A stretch of 13,238 bases of DNA from Candidatus Omnitrophota bacterium. GTDB lineage: Bacteria > Verrucomicrobiota > Verrucomicrobiia > Limisphaerales > UBA1319. A program made the position numbers and the translations under genes. Below are positions 1 through 7,123 of this stretch, piece by piece; the first letter of the stretch is position 1; each line of letters begins with the position of its first letter. The DNA is taken from positions 2,235-15,472 of the forward strand of contig JAMCZD010000085.1 of assembly GCA_023473405.1 (NCBI GenBank), read 5' to 3'. The notes beneath the pieces are model-generated. The model searched no databases, was not told where the DNA came from, and saw only the letters and a program-made list of their open reading frames with translations.

Positions 1-99
1 AGTACCTGCTCCTGACCCATGCCCACGCGGACCACGCCGGCGGTTGCCGCCAGTGGCGCGATCGGTTCGGTGTGCGCTTGTTCGCCTCGCCCCAGGCCG
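1..99. repeat. 99-bp direct repeat, copy 1 (matches 1132-1230)
   Basis: Bases 1-99 are identical, base for base, to 1132-1230, and the match stops sharply at base 100 (g here, c at 1231). In its original frame the copy encodes the zinc-binding HAHADH motif of the metallo-hydrolase. Here it is spliced directly in front of an unrelated dehydratase sequence. This is the pattern expected where the end of one 1131-bp tandem copy (100-1230) meets the start of the next, or where an assembler made a false join. The start of the repeat cannot be seen because the window begins inside it. Confidence 0.97.
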
Positions 100-948
100 G
101 TTTACTTGAAACTGGAGAGTTTGCAGCGGACGGGTGCGTTCAAGGCGCGCGGGGCGTTGAGCAAAGCAACCACGTTCAGCCCCGGCGAGCTCAAACGGGG
201 CATCATTTGCGCCAGCACCGGGAATCACGGGCTGGGGGTGGCCTATGCCTCGGCTTGCCTCGGAGCACGATGCACGGTTGTCCTCCCGGAGAATGGGAAT
301 CCCTACAAGACCGTCTTGCTGAAGCAGCTCGGGGCCGAGGTATTGAATCACGGGACAACCTCGGACGAACGGCAGGAAAAGGTCGATCAGTTGTGCCGCG
401 AGCGCGGTTACAGCCAGATTCATCCCTTTGCCGATCCCGCGGTCATTGCCGGTCAGGGAACCGCCGGGCTCGAGATACTCGAAGACCTCCCGGACCTGGA
501 CGAGGTATATGTGCCCATCGGGGGTGGCGGATTAATATCCGGCATTGCCGTGGCCATCAAAGAGCAGCACCCTCGAACGCGCATCCTGGGGGTCGAACCC
601 GAGCGCTCGAACGCGATGTGGGAAGCCCTTCGGCACGACGGACCGTTTGCCTTGCCGCGAGTCGACACCATTGCCGACGGTTTGGCGGCGCGGATCACGG
701 AGGCGCTGAACTATTCCATCGTCCGCCAATACGTTGACGAAATAGTCCTCGTTAGTGACCAGGCGATCATCGAGTCCATGCTGTTCCTGCTCGAACAGGC
801 CAAGGTGTATGCCGAACCATCGGGCGCGGCGAGCTTTGCCGGGTTACTCGCCCGGTCCGGCGGGCAAGGCCGAGCGGTGGCGGTGGTCAGCGGCGGCAAT
901 ATTACCTTGGAACAATTGGACAAACTCCGGTCCAACCAATGCAACTGA
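19..948 (+). CDS. Threonine/serine dehydratase (PLP fold II), native 5' end missing
   Basis: PLP-dependent deaminase of the IlvA/TdcB type, which converts threonine or serine to 2-oxobutyrate or pyruvate plus ammonia in the cytoplasm. Family homology starts abruptly at codon 28 (base 100) with VYLKLESLQRTGAFKARGA, which holds the PLP lysine (FKARG). Then come STGNHGLGVA, the glycine-rich phosphate loop GGGGLISG, and SGGNIT near the end. There is no C-terminal ACT domain, so it resembles the short catabolic form. The first 27 codons are an out-of-frame reading of the 99-bp hydrolase repeat and are not native; a stop at 13-15 lies just upstream of the ATG at 19. About 30-50 native N-terminal residues are therefore absent. 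The gene overlaps the next start by 10 bases, suggesting co-translation. The substrate could be another hydroxy-amino acid. Family is secure; the intact product is not. Confidence 0.88.
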   Translation: MPTRTTPAVAASGAIGSVCACSPRPRPVYLKLESLQRTGAFKARGALSKATTFSPGELKRGIICASTGNHGLGVAYASACLGARCTVVLPENGNPYKTVLLKQLGAEVLNHGTTSDERQEKVDQLCRERGYSQIHPFADPAVIAGQGTAGLEILEDLPDLDEVYVPIGGGGLISGIAVAIKEQHPRTRILGVEPERSNAMWEALRHDGPFALPRVDTIADGLAARITEALNYSIVRQYVDEIVLVSDQAIIESMLFLLEQAKVYAEPSGAASFAGLLARSGGQGRAVAVVSGGNITLEQLDKLRSNQCN

Positions 949-1679
949 CCGATAGAGTGCATGTGGTGGGGAGCGGTTCGATGGGCTTTGGCCTGAGCCA
1001 TGACCTGGACAGCCATGTTTACCTCATTGATGGCGGAACCGAGTTGGCCTTGGTAGATGCCGGCGCGGGCCTTGATCTCGATCGGATCGTGGCCAATATC
1101 CGGAAGGACGGCCTGGATTCGGCCAAACTCAAGTACCTGCTCCTGACCCATGCCCACGCGGACCACGCCGGCGGTTGCCGCCAGTGGCGCGATCGGTTCG
1201 GTGTGCGCTTGTTCGCCTCGCCCCAGGCCGCACGGTTCATTCGCGCCGGCGATGAAGCCGGGATCAGCCTGAGCGCGGCCAAGGCTGGTGGATTCTATCC
1301 CGCCGATTATCATTTTCGGCCCTGCCCCGTGGACAGCGAACTGCGGGAGGGGGATGTCATTCGGGTAGGCGACTGCGAGTTGCGCGCGCTCGACACCTCC
1401 GGTCACTGCTCCGGTATGCTGTCGTATGCGATGTCGATCGATACGAAGACATACCTTTTCTCCGGGGACACCCTTTTTCACGGGGGAAGAATCCTGATGA
1501 CGAATGTGTATGATTGCGATTTCCAGGCATACGTGCTGAGCCTGCGGAAATTGGCAAAACTGGCGGTGGACGTTTTGTTGCCGGGGCACTTGTGCGTGGC
1601 GCTCGGCGGGGGCCAGGGACATATCCGGAAGGCCGTGGACTTCCTGGACCGAATGGTATTGCCGCCCAATATCTTGTGA
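939..1679 (+). CDS. MBL-fold metallo-hydrolase
   Basis: A 246-residue protein with the complete metal ligand set of the metallo-beta-lactamase superfamily: THAHADHAG (H71, H73, D75, H76), H156 in DTSGHCSG, D177 in FSGDTLF and H217 in LLPGHLC. The layout resembles the glyoxalase II/YcbL-like group: a short N-terminal beta region, HxHxDH, and a C-terminal PGH. It has no signal peptide or membrane segment and should be a soluble dinuclear-metal hydrolase, probably of a thioester or other ester. The start overlaps the dehydratase stop by 10 bases and the M20 gene begins 26 bases after its stop, so the three are likely co-transcribed. Bases 1132-1230 of this gene are repeated at the start of the window. 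The substrate cannot be read from the sequence. Confidence 0.93.
   Translation: MQLTDRVHVVGSGSMGFGLSHDLDSHVYLIDGGTELALVDAGAGLDLDRIVANIRKDGLDSAKLKYLLLTHAHADHAGGCRQWRDRFGVRLFASPQAARFIRAGDEAGISLSAAKAGGFYPADYHFRPCPVDSELREGDVIRVGDCELRALDTSGHCSGMLSYAMSIDTKTYLFSGDTLFHGGRILMTNVYDCDFQAYVLSLRKLAKLAVDVLLPGHLCVALGGGQGHIRKAVDFLDRMVLPPNIL
1132..1230. repeat. 99-bp direct repeat, copy 2, inside the metallo-hydrolase gene
   Basis: This is the in-place copy of bases 1-99. It sits in frame within an intact hydrolase gene and encodes the HxHxDH motif region, so it is the native location and the copy at the window start is the displaced one. The offset between the copies is 1131 bases. Confidence 0.97.
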
Positions 1680-1705
1680 CCGCACGACGGCGGGCTCTAT
1701 CAAAC

Positions 1706-2869
1706 ATGAATCCGATTTCCAGTCTTGATCCCGAAGCCATCTATGCCACTTTGGCCGACCTGGTCTCGATCAACAGCGTGAATCCGAATTATCCGGGCGG
1801 TCCCGGTGAGGGCGCTTTGGCGGAGTATGTCGCCCAGTTCCTGCAAGAGAACTCGATCCCCTATGAGATCCAGCCCATTGGTACAGGCCGGCCTAATGTA
1901 ATTGCCAGGCTCGAAGGTCGGCCGGGCGGGCGAACGCTTATCCTCGAGGCGCACTTGGACACGGCTTCAGAGTTGGGGATGGAAATTCCACCCTTTGATC
2001 CGGCTCGGAAGGACGGGCGAATGTACGGGCGCGGGAGTTGCGACATCAAGGGGGGACTCGCAGCAATGATGCACGCGCTGAAGGCCGCTCACGAGTCTTC
2101 TCCCCCGCCGAACGCCACGGTGATTCTCGTTGCCGCCGCCGATGAGGAGTATTCGTTCCGTGGGATCGTCAAGTTTCTGGAAAAGGGCTGGCACGCTCAC
2201 GGCGCCGTCGTAGCCGAACCGACCCAGTTGGAGATTGCTGTAGCCTCCAAGGCCGCCTTCCGTTTTCGGCTTCGAATTGCCGGACGGGCGGCGCATAGCT
2301 CGAAGCCTCACCTTGGAATCAACGCGATTGTCAAAATGGCCAAGCTGATCATGGCGATGGAGGAAACCTTCCCGCCGCTTTTCGAAAAACGGCGGCATCC
2401 CATGGTCGGTTGTCCAACCATCAACGTCGGCATCATCAAAGGCGGCACACAATCAAACCAGGTGCCGGACTCGTGCACCATCGACGTGGACCGCCGCATG
2501 GTCCCCGGGGAAACCACCAGCCAGGTCAAGCAAGAACTCACGGCCTTGTCTTCCTCGATGAAGACCCGGGATCCGGAATTCAATGTGGCGATGGAGCAGA
2601 CTATTCCGGACGATTATCCGCTGGAAACGGCTCCCAGCGAACGGGTCGTTCAGTTGGCGAACAAGGTCTCACAAGAGCTGGGCGCCCCGGCCAGGCTCGT
2701 CGCGGTTCCTTATAGCTCGGATGCCGGCAAATTGTCGCATGCGGCCATTCCCAGCATCATCATGGGGCCTGGTAACATTGACCAGGCACATGCCGCGACG
2801 GAGTATGTGGAACTCGAGCAAGTGGCGCTGGCTGCGAGAGCCTATTACCAGCTTATAATGGAATTTTGA
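1706..2869 (+). CDS. M20 family amidohydrolase (ArgE/DapE type)
   Basis: A 387-residue zinc-dependent deacylase or peptidase of the M20/ArgE/DapE/CPG2 group. Visible motifs in order: EAHLDT (H83 ligand, D85), GRGSCDIKGG (D113 bridging ligand), ADEEYS (E147 catalytic base, E148 ligand), AEP with E171 as a likely further ligand, GRAAHSS (H197, start of the dimerisation domain), and a late QAH with H362 as the last ligand. Length fits the family. The frame is open back to 1514, but that stretch overlaps the hydrolase gene; the ATG at 1706 places the first family residues (IYATLADLVSINSV) at the usual distance, so I prefer it. No strong Shine-Dalgarno precedes it. By position it probably frees an amino acid or amine for the upstream dehydratase (inference). 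ArgE, DapE or a peptidase role cannot be told apart here. Confidence 0.92.
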   Translation: MNPISSLDPEAIYATLADLVSINSVNPNYPGGPGEGALAEYVAQFLQENSIPYEIQPIGTGRPNVIARLEGRPGGRTLILEAHLDTASELGMEIPPFDPARKDGRMYGRGSCDIKGGLAAMMHALKAAHESSPPPNATVILVAAADEEYSFRGIVKFLEKGWHAHGAVVAEPTQLEIAVASKAAFRFRLRIAGRAAHSSKPHLGINAIVKMAKLIMAMEETFPPLFEKRRHPMVGCPTINVGIIKGGTQSNQVPDSCTIDVDRRMVPGETTSQVKQELTALSSSMKTRDPEFNVAMEQTIPDDYPLETAPSERVVQLANKVSQELGAPARLVAVPYSSDAGKLSHAAIPSIIMGPGNIDQAHAATEYVELEQVALAARAYYQLIMEF

Positions 2870-2906
2870 GGGGGGCACTGAAGGGACCTAAGAGACGAAA
2901 GGGACA

Positions 2907-2951
2907 ACGCTCCCCACGCCCCACGCTCCACGCTCTTACGCCCCACGCTCC
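2907..2951. repeat. Heptameric tandem repeat, ACGCYCC x6
   Basis: Six near-identical 7-base units, consensus ACGC(T/C)CC, start at 2907, 2916, 2923, 2930, 2938 and 2945, with one 2-base and one 1-base interruption. The array fills most of the gap between the convergent M20 and nucleotidyltransferase genes and runs through the last codons and the TAA of the latter (2936-2938). No dyad symmetry is apparent, so it is not an ordinary terminator. Confidence 0.85.
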
Positions 2952-3700
2952 CATTCCCTCTCGAGGGCGGCCAGCATTTCCGGGTCCCGCACGTCCACCC
3001 ATGAATCCACGATCTCCACCGCGGCGATCCGCCGGCCCGCTGCCTGCATGGCGCCGATCGCGTCGGTCAGTTCGTATTCGCCACGCGGCGATTTCGTCAA
3101 CCGGGCGGTGAATTCGAACAGCTCGGGGCGGAACAGGTAAACGCCTGCGTTGTACCAGATTTGATCGCCCGGCAAGAGGCGGCCTTCCCGGCGCAATTGG
3201 TCCAACCGGTCCGGACCCGGTTTTTCCACCAGGAGACGTAGACAGCGGTCCGGGTCGAGCAAGACGAGGGCGCCTTTGGAGACATCGGCGCCATGGAGGA
3301 CGGTGAGGAGTCCGGAGAACTCAGCCTCGAGGAAACGGCAAATCATCTTTTGGTAAGTGTCTTGTCTTACCAAGATATCGCCATACGTCAAGATAAAATT
3401 ATCCGAACCCACAAATTCTCTGGCCAGCTCGGGTGCCTTGCCGGTCCCGTCCTGAACGGTTTGCCGGGCATAGGTAATCCGGGTATCAAAGGCCTTGCCG
3501 TCGCCGAAGTAGTCCTCGATGACCTCGGCGTGCCAGCCGGTAATGATGCAGAATTGTTCACTGCCGGCGGCCATCAAGCGGCGGAGGATATGTTCGAGGA
3601 TTGGTTTGCCATGGACGCGGAGCATGGGTTTGGGGACCGCATGGGTGAGTTCGCGCATGCGGGTGCCCCGGCCGGCGGCAAGGATGACGGATTTAATCAT
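2936..3700 (-). CDS. Sugar-phosphate nucleotidyltransferase (NTP_transferase family)
   Basis: A 254-residue enzyme of the glucose-1-phosphate thymidylyl/uridylyl-transferase superfamily, which joins a sugar or choline phosphate to an NTP to make an activated precursor. Motifs: VILAAGRGTRM (res. 5-15, nucleotide loop), PKPML (23-27), YGDIL with metal-binding D108, VEKP (158-161), YNAGVYLF (183-190), GEYELTDAI (207-215) and WVDVRDPE with D236. It has no C-terminal left-handed-helix extension, so it resembles short forms such as LicC-type cytidylyltransferases or monofunctional NDP-sugar synthases. The ATG overlaps the stop of the upstream apgM frame by 4 bases (ATGA), implying translational coupling. 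The last codons lie in a heptamer repeat. The family is clear; base and sugar specificity are not. Confidence 0.92.
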   Translation of the reverse strand: MIKSVILAAGRGTRMRELTHAVPKPMLRVHGKPILEHILRRLMAAGSEQFCIITGWHAEVIEDYFGDGKAFDTRITYARQTVQDGTGKAPELAREFVGSDNFILTYGDILVRQDTYQKMICRFLEAEFSGLLTVLHGADVSKGALVLLDPDRCLRLLVEKPGPDRLDQLRREGRLLPGDQIWYNAGVYLFRPELFEFTARLTKSPRGEYELTDAIGAMQAAGRRIAAVEIVDSWVDVRDPEMLAALEREWERGA

Positions 3701-4932
3701 GCGCCAAATTTATCCAGCATTTTGGCATTTGCCTGCATGAGGCGGAGGAGGTATTTGGCCTCGAACAGGCCGAGGGAACCCTGGTTGGCGCCGGTTTCGG
3801 TAAACCGTTGCAGCTTATCCGAGCCGGACAGCTCCGAGACGAGCAGGACGGGTTGGGGGTGCCAGGAGTGGCCTTTGACGGGGCAAGGAGTGGAATGGTC
3901 GCCGGTGATGACGAGGACATCTGGCTGATTTCGGAGGAGGACGGGCAGGGCGGCATCGAACTCCTCGACAGCTTTGAGTTTGGCGTCGAAGTTGCCGTCT
4001 TCGCCGTACATGTCGGTCGGCTTGAAGTGAATGAAGAAGAAATCGTAATTCTCGCGCTCGGCGAGGTAACGTTCGAATTGTTCGGTGATATTGTGCGGAC
4101 CTTCCAACTTGGTCATGCCCACCAATTGGGCCAGGCCTTTTTACATGGGATAGTACATGGGATAGATAGCCAGGCAAGCGGGCCGGAGGGAATAGCGTTC
4201 CTGGAAGCTGGGGATGTGCGGTTGGTGGGCGATACCGCGCATGAGGAAGCCATTGGCCGGCGTTTTCTTGGCCAGCAACGGCAGGGCTTGCTCGTAGAAA
4301 CCAGCCACGAGTTTGGCCGTCTTGGCGGCTTTGGCTGATTTCTTGTCGATAGGTTCAGCCTTGGGGATGGGAGCGCCTTCGTGGTGCGGATCGGCGTCGC
4401 TCAAGGGGCCTTCGAGTCCTTTGCCGCTGAAGACCACGACGAAGCGATGACCTTTGCCGGCCTTGATGATGACCTCGGTGTCGTTGATTTTCTTGACTGT
4501 TTTGGCCAGGACGGCACAGAGTTCCTCGCAGACCTCGGTGGGGATGCGCCCGGCGCGGCGGTCGGTGACGATGCCCTGGGGATTCAGGGTGCAGAAATTG
4601 GCCCGAGCGGCCACATCGCCAGCCTTCAATTCGAGCCCGAGCCCGAGGGCTTCAATAACGCCGCGGCCCACTTGGTATTCGATGGGATCGTAGCCGAATA
4701 AGGCCAGGTGGCCGGGGCCACTGCCCGGGGTAATGCCGGGGGCGATGGGAATCATTCGTCCTTGGGCAGCGTCCTTGGAGAGGGCATCGAGATTGGGGGT
4801 ATTGGCGGCTTCCAAAGGAGTCATGTAGCCGTTTTCCTTGGTAGCGATATCGCCCAAGCCATCGAGTACCACCAGGGCCAATTTGGCGGAAGTCTTCAAA
4901 GTCAATTCTGAATATAGCGAGTCCAGGTTCAT
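3697..4932 (-). pseudogene. apgM: 2,3-bisphosphoglycerate-independent phosphoglycerate mutase, interrupted by in-frame TAA
   Basis: Archaeal-type (ApgM) cofactor-independent mutase, which interconverts 3- and 2-phosphoglycerate in glycolysis. The 5' part (4932 to 4141, 263 codons) has VVLDGLGD (metal-binding D24), TPLEAANTPNLDAL, and PGSGPGHLALFGYDP with likely nucleophile S71. It ends in IYPMYYPM then TAA (4141-4143). The same frame continues at once with KGLAQLVGM and holds the rest of the active site: FFFIHFKPTDMYGEDGNFD and VITGDHSTP...GHSWHP (metal ligands). Read through, it is about 411 codons, a normal ApgM length. The stop sits where the family has Y-K-G, next to a perfect 12-bp tandem duplication. 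The 3' part has an ATG at 4125, but neither half carries a full active site. Either a real lesion or a sequence error; an intact essential gene is the more likely truth. Confidence 0.88.
4142..4165. repeat. Perfect 12-bp tandem duplication in apgM
   Basis: Two adjacent identical units, TACATGGGATAG at 4142-4153 and 4154-4165. On the coding strand they give the doubled peptide YPMYYPM just before the premature TAA. Being 12 bases, the duplication alone keeps the frame; the stop needs a further change such as TAC to TAA. Confidence 0.95.
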
Positions 4933-5010
4933 AGGTTAAATCCCAAAAAAAAGTTGCCGTTCAATCGAGGCGGCCGGCCGTCTTTTTCTGGCTACGGCAA
5001 GCGCCGGGGC

Positions 5011-5040
5011 ATATTGAGAACAAGCGGCACGGAACGTCAA
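5011..5040 (-). promoter_or_regulatory. Possible sigma70-type promoter for the apgM operon
   Basis: Reading on the minus strand, TTGACG (5040-5035) is followed after 18 bases by CAATAT (5016-5011), about 80 bases upstream of the apgM ATG. The -35 is good and the -10 weak. It is placed correctly in the divergent gap, but promoter consensus in this lineage is uncertain. Confidence 0.3.
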
Positions 5041-5132
5041 CGGGATATTGCGTGATTATTTTCCCGAAAAACCGGTGTTACCGCACTTTCCGCTTGCATA
5101 CCGGCAAAACCTGCATAATTTTTCACGCTGCC

Positions 5133-5310
5133 TGGACCCCGCGTTTGCGGTGGTCCATTTGAGGCTGAGAAAGAGAAGTTAACGTAATAACCAAAACATT
5201 AACTCTCCGTTGCCATAGCAACGATTGGTCCGTTAGGCAATGGAGTCTTCGTTAGGCGCGCAGGCGCCGGCCAAGTCTCCCGCAGTTATGTTGCGTCATT
5301 AATTATTATT
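5133..5310 (+). promoter_or_regulatory. Structured rpsA mRNA leader candidate
   Basis: Hairpin 1: TGGACCCCGC (5133-5142), loop GTTT, GCGG, a bulged T, then GGTCCA (to 5157). Hairpin 2: CGTTGC, loop CATA, GCAACG (5208-5223). Hairpin 3: GGCGC, loop GCAG, GCGCC (5255-5268). TTGCC (5210-5214) could instead pair with GGCAA (5236-5240), which would exclude hairpin 2. No Shine-Dalgarno precedes the first ATG; the sequence there is an A/T run. In gammaproteobacteria the rpsA leader is likewise hairpin-rich, lacks a good Shine-Dalgarno and mediates S1 autoregulation; a similar role here is inference. Confidence 0.45.
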
Positions 5311-7062
5311 ATGCTCACCATGGAAGAGGCCATGAAGCAAAGCAGCTTTGGCTTTGCCGCAGGCCAGATTGTTCGAGGAACAATTATTGAAGTCCGCCCG
5401 AAAGAAGTGTTGGTGGACATCGGTTATAAAAGCGAGGGGGTGGTTCCGGCCACCGAATTTGAGGATATCAAGGCGGTCAAAGTGGGCGATCAGATCGACG
5501 TCTTGATCGAACGATTGGAAGACAAGGAGGGCAATGTCGTGCTCTCCAAGGAGAAAGCCGAGTTCAAGCAGAATTGGGATAAAATCATGACCATCTGCAA
5601 CGAAGGCGGCACCATCACCGGCAAGGTTAAAGCGGTGGTTAAGGGGGGACTATTGGTCAACATTGGGGTTGAGGCGTTCCTGCCGGCCTCCCAAATTGAC
5701 ATTATCCCGCCGCGAAACCTGGCTAATTATGTCGGCAACACCTACGAGTTCAAGGTAGTCAAAATCAACCAGGAACGTCAGAACATAGTCCTGTCCCGGC
5801 GCGAGCTGATCGAGCAGGAGCGTAATGAGCGGCGGGCCAAGCTGCTGGTCGAGATGACGCCCGGCGATATTCGTAAGGGAACGGTAAAGAACATCACGGA
5901 TTTTGGGGCCTTTATCGATCTGAACGGGATCGATGGATTGCTGCATATCACCGATATGAGCTGGGGCCGGATTGGGCATCCGTCCGAAATCCTCAAAGTC
6001 GGCCAGGACATCGACGTTGTGGTTTTGGACATCAACCGCGAGAAAGAGCGGGTGAGCCTGGGTCTGAAACAGAAGCTGGCCAATCCTTGGGACCAGATCG
6101 AAACCAAATATCCCGTCGGGTCCAGGGTCAAGGGTAAGGTGGTCAACCTGGTGCCATACGGTGCGTTTGTGGAATTGGAACCCGGGGTGGAGGGACTGGT
6201 GCATGTGACCGAGCTATCCTGGGTGAAACGGATTGCCAAACCGGCGGACGTGCTCAAGCCGGACCAGGAAGTCGAGGCGGTGGTTTTGGGCATTAACCGG
6301 GAGGAACAGAAGATTTCCCTGAGCATTCGTCAGATCGAGGCCAATCCTTGGGATCGAGCCGCCGAGAAGTACCCGCCGGGCACCCGAGTCAAGGGCAAGA
6401 TTCGCAACCTGACCAGTTACGGCGCCTTCATCGAGCTCGAGGACGGCTTGGATGGCATGATCCACGTCTCGGACATCTCCTGGACGCGCAAGATCAATCA
6501 TCCTTCCGAGGTGCTGAAGAAGGGTGAGGAAGTCGAGGCGGTGGTGTTGGAGATCGACAAGACCAACCAGCGGATCGCCCTTGGCCTCAAGCAACTGTCC
6601 GAGGATCCGTGGGCCAACATCGATCAATATTACAAGGTCGGCGACCTGATCACGGGACAAGTAACCAAGCTCGCCAGTTTCGGTGCGTTCGTGGGCCTGA
6701 AACACGATATCGATGGCTTGGTCCATATCTCCCAAGTCAGCGAGGACCATGTGGACAAGATCAAAAACGTCCTCAAGGTGGGACAGGAAGTCACTGCGCG
6801 GGTGATAAAAATTGACAAGAGCGAACGCCGGATCGGCTTATCCATCAAGGCGGCCAATTACTCGCCCGACCAGTTGGAAGCCGAACAAGCCATGCTCGAC
6901 GCCCTGAAACCGGGTGAAGACCTGGTGGCTCTTCAACACGCTTTTGATGCCGCCGATGACGCCCGGCAGGAAGATTCCAAGCCGGAGGAAAAGGGCAAGA
7001 AAGAAAAATCAACCGGCAACGTCAGCGCGACTCAGCCGCCGGCCACACCTGATTCCAAGTAA
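5311..7062 (+). CDS. rpsA: 30S ribosomal protein S1
   Basis: RNA-binding small-subunit protein that brings mRNA to the 30S ribosome, important where Shine-Dalgarno pairing is weak. The 583 residues hold six S1 (OB-fold) repeats at about 18-84, 99-166, 184-254, 269-341, 356-428 and 443-515. This is the same number as E. coli S1 (557 aa). Repeats 1-2 are divergent (ribosome-binding type) and 3-6 are near-canonical, with FGAF or YGAF and GLVH/GLLH-type motifs. The tail after 515 is acidic/lysine-rich and probably disordered. The start is uncertain: ATGs at 5311, 5320 and 5332 are in frame. The last (MKQSSFGF) has a purine-rich GGAAG at suitable spacing, while the first has no Shine-Dalgarno. The gene is monocistronic, followed by a strong hairpin. 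Confidence 0.96.
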   Translation: MLTMEEAMKQSSFGFAAGQIVRGTIIEVRPKEVLVDIGYKSEGVVPATEFEDIKAVKVGDQIDVLIERLEDKEGNVVLSKEKAEFKQNWDKIMTICNEGGTITGKVKAVVKGGLLVNIGVEAFLPASQIDIIPPRNLANYVGNTYEFKVVKINQERQNIVLSRRELIEQERNERRAKLLVEMTPGDIRKGTVKNITDFGAFIDLNGIDGLLHITDMSWGRIGHPSEILKVGQDIDVVVLDINREKERVSLGLKQKLANPWDQIETKYPVGSRVKGKVVNLVPYGAFVELEPGVEGLVHVTELSWVKRIAKPADVLKPDQEVEAVVLGINREEQKISLSIRQIEANPWDRAAEKYPPGTRVKGKIRNLTSYGAFIELEDGLDGMIHVSDISWTRKINHPSEVLKKGEEVEAVVLEIDKTNQRIALGLKQLSEDPWANIDQYYKVGDLITGQVTKLASFGAFVGLKHDIDGLVHISQVSEDHVDKIKNVLKVGQEVTARVIKIDKSERRIGLSIKAANYSPDQLEAEQAMLDALKPGEDLVALQHAFDAADDARQEDSKPEEKGKKEKSTGNVSATQPPATPDSK

Positions 7063-7075
7063 TTCCATTCACTCA

Positions 7076-7110
7076 AGCCAGGGACGAGCGAGAACGCCTT
7101 GTCCCTGGCT
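7076..7110. terminator. Hairpin between convergent rpsA and the DUF4912 gene
   Basis: A perfect 10-base stem, AGCCAGGGAC (7076-7085) with GTCCCTGGCT (7101-7110), encloses a 15-base loop. It lies 13 bases after the rpsA stop and just past the stop of the convergent gene, so it could serve both strands. No T-tract follows on either side, so this is not a canonical intrinsic terminator. A second, 14-base palindrome (7126-7139) reuses the same AGCCAGG/CCTGGCT arms. Confidence 0.5.
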
Positions 7111-7123
7111 GCCTGACATAGGA

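Larger units (their letters stand above)
4933..5310. other. Divergent intergenic region (apgM / rpsA)
   Basis: These 378 bases have no convincing coding frame. The apgM-proximal part has a possible minus-strand promoter. The rpsA-proximal part holds three hairpins (5133-5157, 5208-5223, 5255-5268), two copies of CGTTAGGC (5231-5238 and 5250-5257), and an AT-rich tract directly before the rpsA start. I could not place a confident plus-strand promoter; TTGCAT (5094-5099) with CATAAT (5114-5119) has only a 14-base spacer. Confidence 0.7.

Noticed and set aside
711..1703. Long open frame (330 codons) on the minus strand
   Set aside because: It is antisense to the dehydratase end and the whole metallo-hydrolase gene, whose motifs are clear; its own translation shows no family pattern. 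High-GC codon use produces such frames.
1514..1705. 64-codon N-terminal extension of the M20 gene
   Set aside because: It overlaps the metallo-hydrolase gene in another frame and adds no family sequence; the ATG at 1706 gives a normal M20 length.
2848..2856. TATAAT-like hexamer near the end of the M20 gene
   Set aside because: It is inside coding sequence, has no fitting -35 and faces a convergent gene.
2907..2951. CRISPR-like or microsatellite array
   Set aside because: The repeats are 7 bases long without spacers, so it is not CRISPR; I keep it as a simple tandem repeat.
4125..4143. Frameshift in apgM
   Set aside because: The two halves are in the same frame (4141 and 4125 differ by a multiple of three codon steps), so the break is a stop codon, not an indel frameshift.
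3293..4338. Two open frames (211 and 176 codons) on the plus strand
   Set aside because: Both are opposite the nucleotidyltransferase and apgM genes and have no recognisable domain.
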